Source of the DNA: Paenibacillus phoenicis
Lineage (GTDB): Bacteria > Bacillota > Bacilli > Paenibacillales > Paenibacillaceae
Reading direction: 5' to 3'
DNA length: 55,000 nucleotides
Assembly (NCBI RefSeq): GCF_034718895.1
Contig: NZ_JAYERP010000001.1
Location: forward strand, 3,855,001 to 3,910,000
Shown: positions 21,650 through 30,132 of the stretch, piece after piece
Layout of the letters: every line of letters starts with the position of its first letter
Numbering within the stretch: the first letter of the stretch is position 1
Notes under the pieces: model-generated
Seen by the model: the letters and a program-made list of their open reading frames with translations, nothing else
Told to the model about the DNA's origin: nothing
The model's database searches: none
Program-made: the position numbers and the translations under genes

Positions 21650-22141
21650 TTACGATTCCGCAGCGTAGACGGAATAACCGTATTTACTGAGAACTCGCTT
21701 CGCGCCAACGTAGCGGTTCTGGTAATAACTATTGCTTAACTTGTCGATCCGGATGCCCTTGGATGAGGACGCGTGAGCGAATTCACCGTTGCCGATGTAA
21801 ACACCGACATGGGATACTTTGCCCGTCCCCGTCGTCTTGAAGAAGACGAGATCCCCAGCTTGAAGCTCGCTCTTGGGTACCGGTGTGCCTTGCTTATACT
21901 GGGCGGCGGACACACGCGCCAGCTTGATGCCCATCTTGCTGAAGACGTACCGGGTAAATCCGGAGCAATCAAATCCCGCTGTCGTGGTGCCTCCGAATTT
22001 ATAAGGCGTCCCGTACACGGAATCGACGATACTGGATAGCGTCGTTGTCTCGGCTTTTGCGGAGTCGGCAAAGGCGCTACCTGCCCCCAAGGTAAATAGG
22101 AGGGCTAAACTCGTTACCGCTGCTGTCAAAGTCTTTCTCAA
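21650..22141 (-). CDS. Secreted NlpC/P60 endopeptidase, paralog 1
   Basis: 163 aa, TTG start with GGAAGGAG nine bases upstream. Signal peptide with AFADS cleavage (about residue 26), then one NlpC/P60 (C40) domain: Cys59 in FDCSGF, His111 in SHVGVYI and His123 in FAHAS. These enzymes cut gamma-D-Glu-diaminopimelate bonds in the wall. There is no LysM or SH3 domain, so wall targeting is not visible. It closely resembles the gene at 22598-23089, a tandem duplication. Its transcript carries a c-di-AMP riboswitch. Confidence 0.95.
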   Translation of the reverse strand: MRKTLTAAVTSLALLFTLGAGSAFADSAKAETTTLSSIVDSVYGTPYKFGGTTTAGFDCSGFTRYVFSKMGIKLARVSAAQYKQGTPVPKSELQAGDLVFFKTTGTGKVSHVGVYIGNGEFAHASSSKGIRIDKLSNSYYQNRYVGAKRVLSKYGYSVYAAES

Positions 22142-22161
22142 GATGTCTTACTCCTTCCAAG

Positions 22162-22332
22162 GCCTACGAGGTTAGCTTATGGATTCGGTTGAAGGTTCCC
22201 TATGATTTGCTATAGAGGTAAGTAACCTTGATTGAAATGGTAGTTATTAGTTTGGGAGCTGTTACCTTTATAGCGAAAATCAATTCACCCTATGGTGGGT
22301 CCCCCGCTTCCCGGGTGCGTGGGAATTCGGCA
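22162..22332 (-). ncRNA. c-di-AMP riboswitch (ydaO/yuaA), copy 1
   Basis: Read on the minus strand the leader starts GCCGAATTCCC, includes GGGTGAATT, GGGAACCTTCAACCGAATCC and ends AGCTAACCTCGTAGGC, the conserved blocks of the ydaO class. It ends about 20 nt before the TTG start. Compared with copy 2 it has an extra peripheral helix (arms about 22209-22221 and 22262-22274). Members bind c-di-AMP and switch off wall-hydrolase and osmolyte genes. Confidence 0.93.
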
Positions 22333-22384
22333 GTTTCATTGTAGATTGCACCCAAGATCTTGCACAGAAACAGTTACAACAATA

Positions 22385-22453
22385 ATTACAAAGTTGTTAC
22401 CATTTACGTTGTTCATTTTACCAAAGGCGTCCAGAGTTGACAAGTTTGTCGAA
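22385..22453 (-). promoter_or_regulatory. Promoter of NlpC/P60 gene 1 with possible WalR and Spo0A boxes
   Basis: On the minus strand: TTGTCA (22443-22438), 17-bp spacer, TAAAAT (22420-22415). Downstream of the start, GGTAAC-N5-TGTAAT (22401-22385) is one base from the WalR consensus TGTWAH-N5-TGTWAH. TGTCGAA (22447-22453, plus strand), a perfect 0A-box core, abuts the -35. The promoter is clear; the two binding sites are candidates. Confidence 0.6.
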
Positions 22454-22542
22454 AAAAAACGCTTCTATTGGCCTGTTTTCGCGAGGCGATTCGTGGGTAA
22501 TGGTTCCTAAGGGACTGGGGCTAGGGAGAAGGGAAGACAAGG

Positions 22543-22583
22543 AAAAAACCCGCAGAGACGTTGTTATCAACATCCCCACGGGC
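22543..22583 (-). terminator. Terminator of the second NlpC/P60 gene
   Basis: On the minus strand a stem of CCCGTGGGGATGTTG with CAACGTCTCTGCGGG (loop ATAA) is followed by TTTTTTCC. It separates the two paralogs. Confidence 0.9.
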
Positions 22584-22597
22584 TTCGTAGCGAGTTC

Positions 22598-23089
22598 TTA
22601 TTGAACATCATCGTGTTCAGCAATTTCACCGGTCACATCTTCATACTTGTCGTTGCTCATGATCCGTTTCGCTCCAACGTAACGCTCGACGTAATACTTC
22701 TCGCTTAATTTGCTGATGACTACACCTTTGGAGGAGGAGGCATGAGCAAATTTGCCGTCGCCGACGTAGATGCCGACATGAGAAACGCCTTTACCGGAAG
22801 TATTAAAGAAGACCAAATCGCCCTCGATCAATTCGCTCTTGTCAACCGCAGTTCCCATTTTGTATTGGGATGCGGATTGGTGAGGCAGCTTGATGCCGAT
22901 CTTCGAGAAGACGTACATCGTAAATCCAGAACAGTCGAACCCGTCGGTTGTGGTTCCGCCCGCAACATAGCTGCTTCCGAGCGCGCCGCCGATGACGCTG
23001 TCCAGTTTGGAATCGGCGAAAACGCTGCCAGTTCCAATGGTGAAAAGCATGGCAAAACTTACTGCTGCTACCGTCAAACGCTTCTTCAA
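22598..23089 (-). CDS. Secreted NlpC/P60 endopeptidase, paralog 2
   Basis: 163 aa, TTG start with GGAAGGAG upstream. Signal peptide ending VFADS, then the C40 domain with Cys53 (FDCSGF), His104 (SHVGIYV) and His116 (FAHAS). Its length equals paralog 1 and the two align almost throughout; this copy has an acidic C-terminus (EHDDVQ). It has its own promoter, riboswitch and terminator, so the whole unit was duplicated, not the gene alone. Confidence 0.95.
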   Translation of the reverse strand: MKKRLTVAAVSFAMLFTIGTGSVFADSKLDSVIGGALGSSYVAGGTTTDGFDCSGFTMYVFSKIGIKLPHQSASQYKMGTAVDKSELIEGDLVFFNTSGKGVSHVGIYVGDGKFAHASSSKGVVISKLSEKYYVERYVGAKRIMSNDKYEDVTGEIAEHDDVQ

Positions 23090-23108
23090 GAAGTTATGCT
23101 CCTTCCAA

Positions 23109-23219
23109 TGCCTACGAGGTTAGCTTAAGGATTCGGTTGAAGGTTCCCTATGATCCCTCTAAAGCGAGATCAATTCACCCAAAGTGGTTCCCCCGTTTCC
23201 CTGGTGAAGGGAATTCGGC
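23109..23219 (-). ncRNA. c-di-AMP riboswitch (ydaO/yuaA), copy 2
   Basis: The same conserved blocks as copy 1 on the minus strand: GCCGAATTCCC at the 5' side, GGGTGAATTG, GGGAACCTTCAACCGAATCC and AGCTAACCTCGTAGGC at the 3' side. About 110 nt, without the extra peripheral helix of copy 1. Confidence 0.93.
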
Positions 23220-23289
23220 TTTGTTTTTCACACCTGACATTTCTTATTTGACATCCGGCACCAATCTCCTGCCAAAGATGACAAAAATA

Positions 23290-23353
23290 ATTACAAAACT
23301 GTTACTGAAATTGCGTTGCTGTTATTGTAACAAAGTCAGGTATCTTTTGGCAA
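23290..23353 (-). promoter_or_regulatory. Promoter of NlpC/P60 gene 2 with possible WalR box
   Basis: On the minus strand: TTGCCA (23353-23348), 18-bp spacer, TACAAT (23329-23324). AGTAAC-N5-TGTAAT (23306-23290) lies downstream of the start at nearly the same offset as in paralog 1. Confidence 0.55.
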
Positions 23354-23390
23354 TGCCTAATTCACAAGATTAAGAGGGGAAATAGGACTG

Positions 23391-23418
23391 AAGGCCTTCG
23401 CCAAACGGCGAAGGCCTT
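23391..23418. repeat. Perfect inverted repeat, 12-bp arms
   Basis: AAGGCCTTCGCC-AAAC-GGCGAAGGCCTT. It lies beyond the end of the membrane-protein gene on the minus strand and upstream of the NlpC unit. TTGTTGTT follows on the plus strand, and no T-run on the minus strand, so its terminator role is doubtful. Confidence 0.6.
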
Positions 23419-23451
23419 GTTGTTACGGGGTTTTTGAGGAGTTAAAAAATT

Positions 23452-24282
23452 TTAACTTTTTTGTGCCTTTGACTGCCAAAGATGAAATTGAGAGGCGATC
23501 TTCCAGACCTTAAACGTGCAGCGGAAGAGGGGATAAGCCTGCTGCAGGATCAGGGCCAGCATCCCCGTCCAAACCCAAGATGCGGTTCCGAACAGAAGGA
23601 AGAGGATCAGGCCAAAAGCCCCGAGAATCAACGAGATGGAGATGCCCTGCAAGAGGGTTCGGAAGCAAACCAGCAGGGAATTCCAAACCCCGGCCTTAAA
23701 CAGGTAGCCGAACTGGACAAATAACAGGCACTGCCGGATGAACCAGCCGTAGATGAACCAGCCAAGAATCAGACCAAGCCCGGTGAGCCAGGTTGCCATC
23801 GGGATTTCCATCCCGGTGAGTCCCGGCCAGAGCGACAGCAGCCTCGGTACAATCCAGAAGGCGGGCAGCAAGGTAAGCACGAGCTCCATCGCGTAAAACA
23901 GAATCACCGGTTTGCCAAATTCCTTCATCCCTCGGAACAGGGGGAACCCCGGGCTGCGGTGATCGGCCGGTGTGAAGCCGTAGAAGATTCCGGCTTGGAT
24001 CAACGGAGTCAAGATCATGCGCAGGACGACCATCCCTGCCAGCAGCCAGCAATACAGCCGAACCTCGGGATTGCTCCATAAATTCATTTGTCCCTCAAGC
24101 AAGAACAGTAGTTTCGACAGCGCAGTGGGCGGCGGGTCAGGATATCGTTGCAGCAGCGCCATTACCGCGGTATCGACCAACCGGTACAAGAACAATCCCC
24201 ACAGCAGCTGGTACAGAAACAAGATGATGACCGAGGGAAATTGGCTTTTCAGGGCAGTCCACCCCAAACGAACGAAACTCAT
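23452..24282 (-). CDS. Polytopic membrane protein of unknown function
   Basis: 276 aa, ATG with GGAGGGAAAG upstream. About six hydrophobic segments, the last pair starting at SISLILGAFGLILFLLFG and WVWTGMLALIL; few charged residues, several Trp/Tyr. The pattern resembles the uncharacterised multi-pass proteins of Bacillales, but I cannot assign a family. It lies 34 bp downstream of the M1 peptidase gene on the same strand and is probably co-transcribed. Confidence 0.8.
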   Translation of the reverse strand: MSFVRLGWTALKSQFPSVIILFLYQLLWGLFLYRLVDTAVMALLQRYPDPPPTALSKLLFLLEGQMNLWSNPEVRLYCWLLAGMVVLRMILTPLIQAGIFYGFTPADHRSPGFPLFRGMKEFGKPVILFYAMELVLTLLPAFWIVPRLLSLWPGLTGMEIPMATWLTGLGLILGWFIYGWFIRQCLLFVQFGYLFKAGVWNSLLVCFRTLLQGISISLILGAFGLILFLLFGTASWVWTGMLALILQQAYPLFRCTFKVWKIASQFHLWQSKAQKS

Positions 24283-24316
24283 TTCTTTCCCTCCTTATAG
24301 AAGTATGGACCTAGGT

Positions 24317-26317
24317 TTACCACAGAAGTCCCCCAAGGATCGCTTCAAGCAGCTTGGTGACGCTCATATTGGAGCGGGACAGCGTGGTTTCAGGGACTTC
24401 CGCTTTCAGATAGTTGTTGATGTGAAGGTTCTCCACCGTTAAGGTGTAATCCGGATCGATCTGAACCCATGCCAGCGGTGCTTTATATTGCATCTTGATC
24501 TCGAGGCGAGTATCTTCCCCGTTCCATTGCTTGCGTACGGTGTGACCATCGGTGAAGGTAAACAGCAGCGGAACCTTCGGGTGGGTTGCCCCTTTGCGGG
24601 TAAAGACTACGTTCGACTCGTAAATCCGGCCGCCTTCTTGGCTGATCGGAGTGATCTGAATTTTTTCCACTGCAAAATCCGCCATTTTCCCGTCATAGAC
24701 GTATTGCTGAAAATACTCTTTCCAGCTGCGGCTGGTCACTTGCTCAACCACCCGTTGGAAGTCGGCGGTCGTTGGGTGCTTAAACCGGTACTTCTGGCTG
24801 TACGTGCTCAGAATCCGCTTCATCGTCTTGCTGCCGACCTGCCGCTCGATGTCAAGCAGGATTAACTTGCCTCGGTAGTACGCATTCTTGGCATAACCGT
24901 CCCCGGAGCCGTATTTCCAGGCGTTCTGGGTCAAGGAAGCCGGCGAGGTAATCATGGCGGACTGGATCGGCAAATTCGGGGTGATTCCGAACTCCTGCTC
25001 CATGAGCTTATCCTCTGCATAAGAGGCAAAAGCTTCATCCAGCCAAGCTTCCTCGAATTCATTGTTGGCGATCATCCCGTAGAAGAACTGATGGGCGATT
25101 TCATGGATGACCGTGCGCTCCAGATCGTCGTATCCGGGGGAATCGCTGACGGCTCCAAACGCGGTGACCAAGGTTGGATATTCCATACCTCCCGCACCGT
25201 TTGCGTTCGCCGGTGGAACCACAACGGACAGCGTGGAATACGGGTATCGTCCATACCACTTACTGTAGTTCGCCAGAGCTACCTTGGCGGCATAGAAGTA
25301 ACGTTCCTTCAGATCCTTATGTGCAGGATCGAGATACAGCTTGATCCGCACGCCGGGAACTTCGGCGGAGGAGAACGGCTCTTCTACATAGATGAAGTTC
25401 GGCGAAGCCGCCCAAGCGAAATCGTGGACGTCGTCGGCGTAGAATTGCAAGGTTTTCCGTCCGTCCTTCAAGACCGCCTTTTTGGTCTGAAAACCGGTGG
25501 CTGCCACGGTGTACGTTTCGGGCACGTTGATCCTTACGCTATAAATCCCAAAGTCGGAGTAAAATTCCGAGTTTCCGTGATACTGATGGAGGTTCCAGCC
25601 TTCGGACGTCCGCCCCCGGGTACCCACCGGCTCGTACACGCTAATCTTAGGAAACCATTGCCCTGCCATGACGAAATCGTCGGCCACGCCCATGCGGGCA
25701 AAAATCTTCGGCAGCTTGACGGTAAATTTCATCCGCAGCGTCAGGCTTTCGCCGCCCTGGACCGGCACGGGCAGCCGCACCTTGGCTAAAGTTTTATCCT
25801 TCGTATTGCCGTCGTCAGGCTGAACGTACTGAATCCGATGCAGCAAGGAGATGCCGTCGGTCGTTTTCAGCTCGGTGATCTCCATGGATCCCCAGCCGTC
25901 TTTGGGCATGACGTCGTTCCGCAGTTTTCCGCCCGATTCCTTCATAAAAGTCGTATCCTCGGAAGCAAACGCGTTAGGATATAAGTGCAAGTACACCTCG
26001 TTGATCGTTTTCTTGCCGGGATGGGTCCAAGTCAGCGTCTCCGAGCCGGTTAACGTACCTTCCTGCTCGTTCAGCGTGACGTCGATGTGGTATTCGGCGA
26101 CCCGATTGCTGAGCACTTCGGCGGTCGGTTGCTGAATGGTTTCAGTTTGCGGCGGTGCAGGGGTTTGTCCGGTTTTTTGGACCGCTTTAGGCCCCGCCTT
26201 GGCCGGTACGAACGAAGCCAGCGAATCCCCACCTCCCCGCAGGGTCACCCAGGCGGCTCCGAGGGTGAGGCACAAGGCAAGGATGGAAATGCCGTAGACA
26301 ATAGTACGTCGGGTCAT
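24317..26317 (-). CDS. Membrane-anchored M1 family zinc metallopeptidase
   Basis: 666 aa from the ATG at 26317, chosen for GGGAGG upstream; an earlier in-frame ATG adds 17 Cys-rich residues without a site. One N-terminal membrane helix (about 6-26), a Pro/Thr linker, then the M1 fold: exopeptidase-type GAGGMEYP (374-381), zinc motif HEIAH (405-409) and the third ligand Glu428 in WLDEAFASY. Only the N-terminal and catalytic domains are present, with a short beta-rich end and no long C-terminal helical domain. It should cleave peptides outside the membrane. Operon with the membrane protein downstream. Confidence 0.93.
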   Translation of the reverse strand: MTRRTIVYGISILALCLTLGAAWVTLRGGGDSLASFVPAKAGPKAVQKTGQTPAPPQTETIQQPTAEVLSNRVAEYHIDVTLNEQEGTLTGSETLTWTHPGKKTINEVYLHLYPNAFASEDTTFMKESGGKLRNDVMPKDGWGSMEITELKTTDGISLLHRIQYVQPDDGNTKDKTLAKVRLPVPVQGGESLTLRMKFTVKLPKIFARMGVADDFVMAGQWFPKISVYEPVGTRGRTSEGWNLHQYHGNSEFYSDFGIYSVRINVPETYTVAATGFQTKKAVLKDGRKTLQFYADDVHDFAWAASPNFIYVEEPFSSAEVPGVRIKLYLDPAHKDLKERYFYAAKVALANYSKWYGRYPYSTLSVVVPPANANGAGGMEYPTLVTAFGAVSDSPGYDDLERTVIHEIAHQFFYGMIANNEFEEAWLDEAFASYAEDKLMEQEFGITPNLPIQSAMITSPASLTQNAWKYGSGDGYAKNAYYRGKLILLDIERQVGSKTMKRILSTYSQKYRFKHPTTADFQRVVEQVTSRSWKEYFQQYVYDGKMADFAVEKIQITPISQEGGRIYESNVVFTRKGATHPKVPLLFTFTDGHTVRKQWNGEDTRLEIKMQYKAPLAWVQIDPDYTLTVENLHINNYLKAEVPETTLSRSNMSVTKLLEAILGGLLW

Positions 26318-26508
26318 ACAATGGATACCTCCCGTTGACAAGCATCTACAGCATGTATATGTTTGCATTTGGAAGATTATTAGTTAAAATTGAGAGGTAG
26401 TTAAAAAGCCATTTTTTGAACTTGGATTGAAATGTAAGGATAACTATATAAGCCGCTTTTGTTTAATGGGAACGGAGGCGGCAGGCACGCAGGAATATGG
26501 AGGGAATT

Positions 26509-27021
26509 ATGGATCAGACACCGAAATCGGGTAAAAAGATTTTTGCCCTCAACATTATCAGTAATGATGAGAAGAGCAAACATAAAGGCTTTGGCGCGGG
26601 TTCCATCGATTTGAACAGCATGTCCCCGGTCATCATCGACGGCGATGAGGTGTACATTGACATCGGAGCCATGCACGCCAAAAGCAAGGTGGAGAAAGGC
26701 ATCAAATTTTCGACCAACCGTGAGGACGTTCCGAATGGCCGCCAGGTCTGGATCGTTTGGGTCGCGGTAGACCGCGGGCCGGAAGGCCAGTTCTACGGTG
26801 GAATGACGGCTTGCGAGATGTTGATTGATACTGAAGCGCGCCGCGGCTGGAAAATTCTTGCTGACCATGTCAACAAAATGGATTATGCGTTAAAACGCAG
26901 AGTGATTTTGGACGGGTTGAGCAAAGAGCAGAAGGCCGGGTTGAAGCAGCTGCTGATCGAGACCAACGCGGAATGGTGGGACCGCTCGCCGGAAGAGCTG
27001 AAGGCGGCATTGGACGCGTAA
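26509..27021 (+). CDS. ywhD: YwhD family protein
   Basis: 170 aa from the ATG at 26509, six bases after GGAGGG; the ATG at 26497 overlaps that site. Soluble and mostly alpha/beta, with FALNIISNDEKSKHKGFGAG at the start and the very conserved middle IDIGAMHAKSKVEKGIKF. In B. subtilis ywhD lies beside pbpG (ywhE) and speE, and both are nearby here. Function is unknown. Confidence 0.88.
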   Translation: MDQTPKSGKKIFALNIISNDEKSKHKGFGAGSIDLNSMSPVIIDGDEVYIDIGAMHAKSKVEKGIKFSTNREDVPNGRQVWIVWVAVDRGPEGQFYGGMTACEMLIDTEARRGWKILADHVNKMDYALKRRVILDGLSKEQKAGLKQLLIETNAEWWDRSPEELKAALDA

Positions 27022-27046
27022 ACTGAATAGACGAGGCAAAAGAGAA

Positions 27047-27086
27047 GCGCCCCTATCCGGTTGGATCCCGGAGGGGCGCTTTGATT
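27047..27086. terminator. Shared terminator of ywhD and the ATPase gene
   Basis: GCGCCCCT and AGGGGCGC, with inner ATCC/GGAT pairing, followed by TTTGATTT; the minus strand gives TTCTCTTTTG. Confidence 0.75.
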
Positions 27087-27098
27087 TGCAAATGGATG

Positions 27099-29441
27099 CT
27101 AGCGATGGGGGATGACCTGAACCTTCGGCGAATCCGCTGTTTGCGGGTCCTTGCCCAGTAAAATCGTCAGTCCAAACAGCGTCACGAGGATGGTCGCCCC
27201 CATATCGGACATGACGGCCACCCACAGCGTGAGCCAGCCGGGGATCGTCAGCAGCAGGGCCATCAGCTTAAGCGCAAGGGAGAGGCCGATATTCCAGGCG
27301 ACGATCCGGCCGGCCCGCCGGGCGATGCGGATGGCGCGGGGGAGATGGCCAAGATGATCCTGCATCAGCACGATGTCGGCGGTCTCTACGGCGCTGTCCG
27401 TGCCTTGGCCCATGGCGATCCCGAGGTCGGCTGCGGCCAAGGCCGGAGCGTCGTTGATCCCGTCGCCGACCATCGCCACCGTCCCGCGGCCGGCCAGCGC
27501 CTGGATGTGCGCGACCTTCTGCTCCGGCAGCAGGCCGGCATGCCATTCGCTGACACCGCTGCGGTCAGCGATCGCTTGGGCTGCCGCGGCGTGGTCGCCC
27601 GTCAGCATGACGGTGCGGGCGACTCCGGCGCGGTGCAAGGCGCGGACGACGTCCGGGGCTTCCGGACGGAGTTCATCAGCGAGGCCGAACAGGCCCAACA
27701 CGCGCGTGGATTCCGCGGCGAGCACCACGGTGAGGCCCTCCGCCTTCAGGCGAGCGAGGTCTTCGGTAACGTGCGCCCGCTCCTCGCCGCCGAGGGAGAG
27801 CTGCGCGAGCAGCGCTTCGCTGCCGACGAAGCAGCGAACGCCATCGACCTCGGCGCTCACGCCAACGCCGGGCAAGGTCACGAGCCCGGCGGGCTGCGCC
27901 CAGCCGTTGCCGCGCTGGGCGCCATCGGCGCGAGCTCCGTGAGCGTTGCTGCATTGCCCGCTGCTCGATGTTTCGCAGCGGCAGGCCACGTCGCCGCGAT
28001 CGTCACTGTTGCCGCCGGCGCGGGCGGCAACGTAGCGCACCACCGCAGCGGCCAGCGGGTGCAGGGAGCCGCGCTCCAGAGCGGCGGCTACCGAGTAAAA
28101 CCGCTGCGGCACATACGCGATCTCGCGCTGCACCTCCGGTTGCCCCTTCGTCAGGGTGCCGGTCTTATCGAACGCGATCGCGTCCAACTTCCCGAGCTGC
28201 TCCAGATGCACGCCGCCCTTGACGAGCACGCCGAGCCGCGCACATCGGGTCATCCCGCTGACCAACGGGATCGGCGAGGATAGCACAAGGGCGCATGGGC
28301 AGCCAACGATCAGGATGGCTAAGCCTTCATAGATCCATTTCATCCACGGCTGCCCGAACAGCAGCGGCGGAGCCAGCACCACAAGCGCCGCCAGAATCAT
28401 GATGGCCGGCGTATACCACTTGGCGAACCGATCAATAAACAGTTCGGTTGGCGTCTTCTTATCCTGCGCCTCCTGCACAAGATGCATGATTTTGGCCAGG
28501 GATGAGTCTTCGTATGGTTTATCGATCCGGACTTGAAGCAGACCTTCGGAATTGATGCTGCCGCCGAATACCGGCATTCCGGGCTGTTTCGTGACCGGAA
28601 TCGATTCGCCGGTAATGGCTGCTTCGTTGACGGCGCTCGTCCCTTCCAGGACCGTACCGTCCGAAGGGATCTTTTCCCCGGCTCGGACGAGAACGATATC
28701 GTTTGCTTTCAGCCGCGCGATCGGGACGATCGATTCCCGTCCATCCTGAACCACGATCGCTTCCTTTGGAGCGGCATCCAGCAGCGCTGACAGCGAGCGG
28801 CGGGCGCGGCTCATGCCATAGCCCTCCAGCAGCTCGTTCAGACCAAACAATATCGCGACCAGCGTCGCCTCTTTCCATTCCCCGATGATCACCGCACCGG
28901 TTAAGGCTACGGTCATGAGCGTATCCATGTTGAATTTCAATCGGAGCAGGTTACGCAAACCGCGCAGGAACGTGGTGTACCCGCTGAGAACAATGGCAGC
29001 CAGGTAACATGCAGTCTGTACGGCATTTGGCATGTCGAGCACAAACGTCCCCCCGTAGATCACGGCGGAAATCACCAGCAGCCATAGTCCCAGGCGGCTT
29101 TCATGTTCTTGCGGTTCACTGTTGTTTCCAGGTTCTGTGGCCTTCTGGGAGACTGCTTCCGAGGCAGCCGCAGCCGCCGTTCCGTCAGCGGAGCTGGGAC
29201 CCGGTAAGACTAAGGTTGCTCCGTCCCTTTTCAAAATCCGCTCCACCTGCTTCAAATCCACAGCGGGATCGATGAGCAGGCGCCCGCTATTATATAGAAG
29301 AGAGGCATCCTTCCCGTGATCCAGGCGCTGGATTTCCTCCTGCATCTCCCTGGCACAATTCGCGCAGGACAACCCTTGAACACGATACTCTATGCGACGG
29401 TTCTCACCGGGCGTTTGATTTTTTTCCACAGTCGGATTCAT
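27099..29441 (-). CDS. cadA: Heavy-metal P1B-type ATPase (Cd/Zn/Pb efflux)
   Basis: 780 aa from the ATG at 29441, which overlaps the cadC stop (ATGA). One HMA domain with CANC (Cys26, Cys29), an Ala/Pro-rich linker, then membrane helices. Helix 6 carries CPC (381-383), typical of Zn/Cd/Pb pumps; TGES is at 278-281, the phosphorylated Asp425 in DKTGT, and HP of the nucleotide domain at 461-462. GDGIND closes the ATP site. An unusual Gly/Ala-rich insert with CRC, a further Cys and a His (about 474-517) interrupts the nucleotide domain. The pump expels divalent soft metals; CadC is its sensor. Confidence 0.93.
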   Translation of the reverse strand: MNPTVEKNQTPGENRRIEYRVQGLSCANCAREMQEEIQRLDHGKDASLLYNSGRLLIDPAVDLKQVERILKRDGATLVLPGPSSADGTAAAAASEAVSQKATEPGNNSEPQEHESRLGLWLLVISAVIYGGTFVLDMPNAVQTACYLAAIVLSGYTTFLRGLRNLLRLKFNMDTLMTVALTGAVIIGEWKEATLVAILFGLNELLEGYGMSRARRSLSALLDAAPKEAIVVQDGRESIVPIARLKANDIVLVRAGEKIPSDGTVLEGTSAVNEAAITGESIPVTKQPGMPVFGGSINSEGLLQVRIDKPYEDSSLAKIMHLVQEAQDKKTPTELFIDRFAKWYTPAIMILAALVVLAPPLLFGQPWMKWIYEGLAILIVGCPCALVLSSPIPLVSGMTRCARLGVLVKGGVHLEQLGKLDAIAFDKTGTLTKGQPEVQREIAYVPQRFYSVAAALERGSLHPLAAAVVRYVAARAGGNSDDRGDVACRCETSSSGQCSNAHGARADGAQRGNGWAQPAGLVTLPGVGVSAEVDGVRCFVGSEALLAQLSLGGEERAHVTEDLARLKAEGLTVVLAAESTRVLGLFGLADELRPEAPDVVRALHRAGVARTVMLTGDHAAAAQAIADRSGVSEWHAGLLPEQKVAHIQALAGRGTVAMVGDGINDAPALAAADLGIAMGQGTDSAVETADIVLMQDHLGHLPRAIRIARRAGRIVAWNIGLSLALKLMALLLTIPGWLTLWVAVMSDMGATILVTLFGLTILLGKDPQTADSPKVQVIPHR

Positions 29442-29812
29442 TCGTTCATCCGCTCCTTCTGATGCTCCAGCGTCATGGCCACCAGCGTCTGAATATGATG
29501 GTCGCTTAACGAATAGTAGACGTTCTTGCCTTCTTTGCGCGATTTGGCGATATGGAGTGCCTTCAGCTGGCGCAGGTGATGGGAAGCCGTCGCCACGGAG
29601 ACGTCGAGTAAATCGGCGATATCGCAGACGCATAGCTCCTGGTGCTGCAAATAATAAGCGATCTTCACCCGGTTCGGATCGGATAATGCCTTAAAAATCT
29701 GGACCATTCCGTTCACGTCCCGCTCCTCCAGACTATCCCGGAGCCCGTTCATGCGGGTGGTTTCGGTGCAGGTCTGCTCGCACACATCTGCGGTCTCTAC
29801 CGAATCGGCCAT
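29438..29812 (-). CDS. cadC: Metal-sensing ArsR/SmtB repressor
   Basis: 124 aa from the ATG at 29812 with AAAGGAGG upstream; a TTG eight codons earlier would place that site inside the gene. Winged-helix fold with recognition segment VATASHHLRQLKALHIAKSR. The metal ligands of CadC are present: Cys11 and Cys15 near the N-terminus and ELCVCD (Cys61, Cys63) in helix 4. Binding of Cd, Pb or Zn releases DNA. Its stop overlaps the ATPase start by four bases. Confidence 0.93.
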   Translation of the reverse strand: MADSVETADVCEQTCTETTRMNGLRDSLEERDVNGMVQIFKALSDPNRVKIAYYLQHQELCVCDIADLLDVSVATASHHLRQLKALHIAKSRKEGKNVYYSLSDHHIQTLVAMTLEHQKERMNE

Positions 29813-29830
29813 GGATCGTCGACCTCCTTT

Positions 29831-29903
29831 ATTCAAATCAACGTTTGAATGATATAGTTTAAGTATAAGCGATCTTATAGAATATTCAAAGATTCTTTTG
29901 AAT
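29831..29903 (-). promoter_or_regulatory. cadC-cadA promoter with two operators
   Basis: Two identical-arm inverted repeats, ATTCAAA-N6-TTTGAAT, lie at 29831-29850 and 29884-29903, 53 bp apart centre to centre (about five helical turns). On the minus strand the -35 TTGAAT (29889-29884) is part of the upstream repeat, with a 16-bp spacer and TATACT (29867-29862); the second repeat covers the early transcribed region. The arms resemble ArsR/CadC operators. This explains self-repression. Confidence 0.8.
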
Positions 29904-30132
29904 GTTACGGCAACGAATTCAGGGGCTTTTCTGCCCCTATATGGTTCTTTTCGCGCCTCTTTACGGGATTATCCCTTTTGTTCAGAAGGGGATCGGGGAA
30001 GGAGAGCTTAGAAGGTAACCTTCTGAGGAGACCTTCTAAAGAGACCTTGTAATTGAGCGGAGTGATCGGACTTTAAAATAGGAACGAGTGCGGACCTATA
30101 TCAATCGATCCCAAAGTGAGGAGGGCTGCATC

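Noticed and set aside
27345..28283. 312-codon frame opposite the ATPase gene
   Set aside because: Result of high GC on the opposite strand; no ribosome site or recognisable domains.
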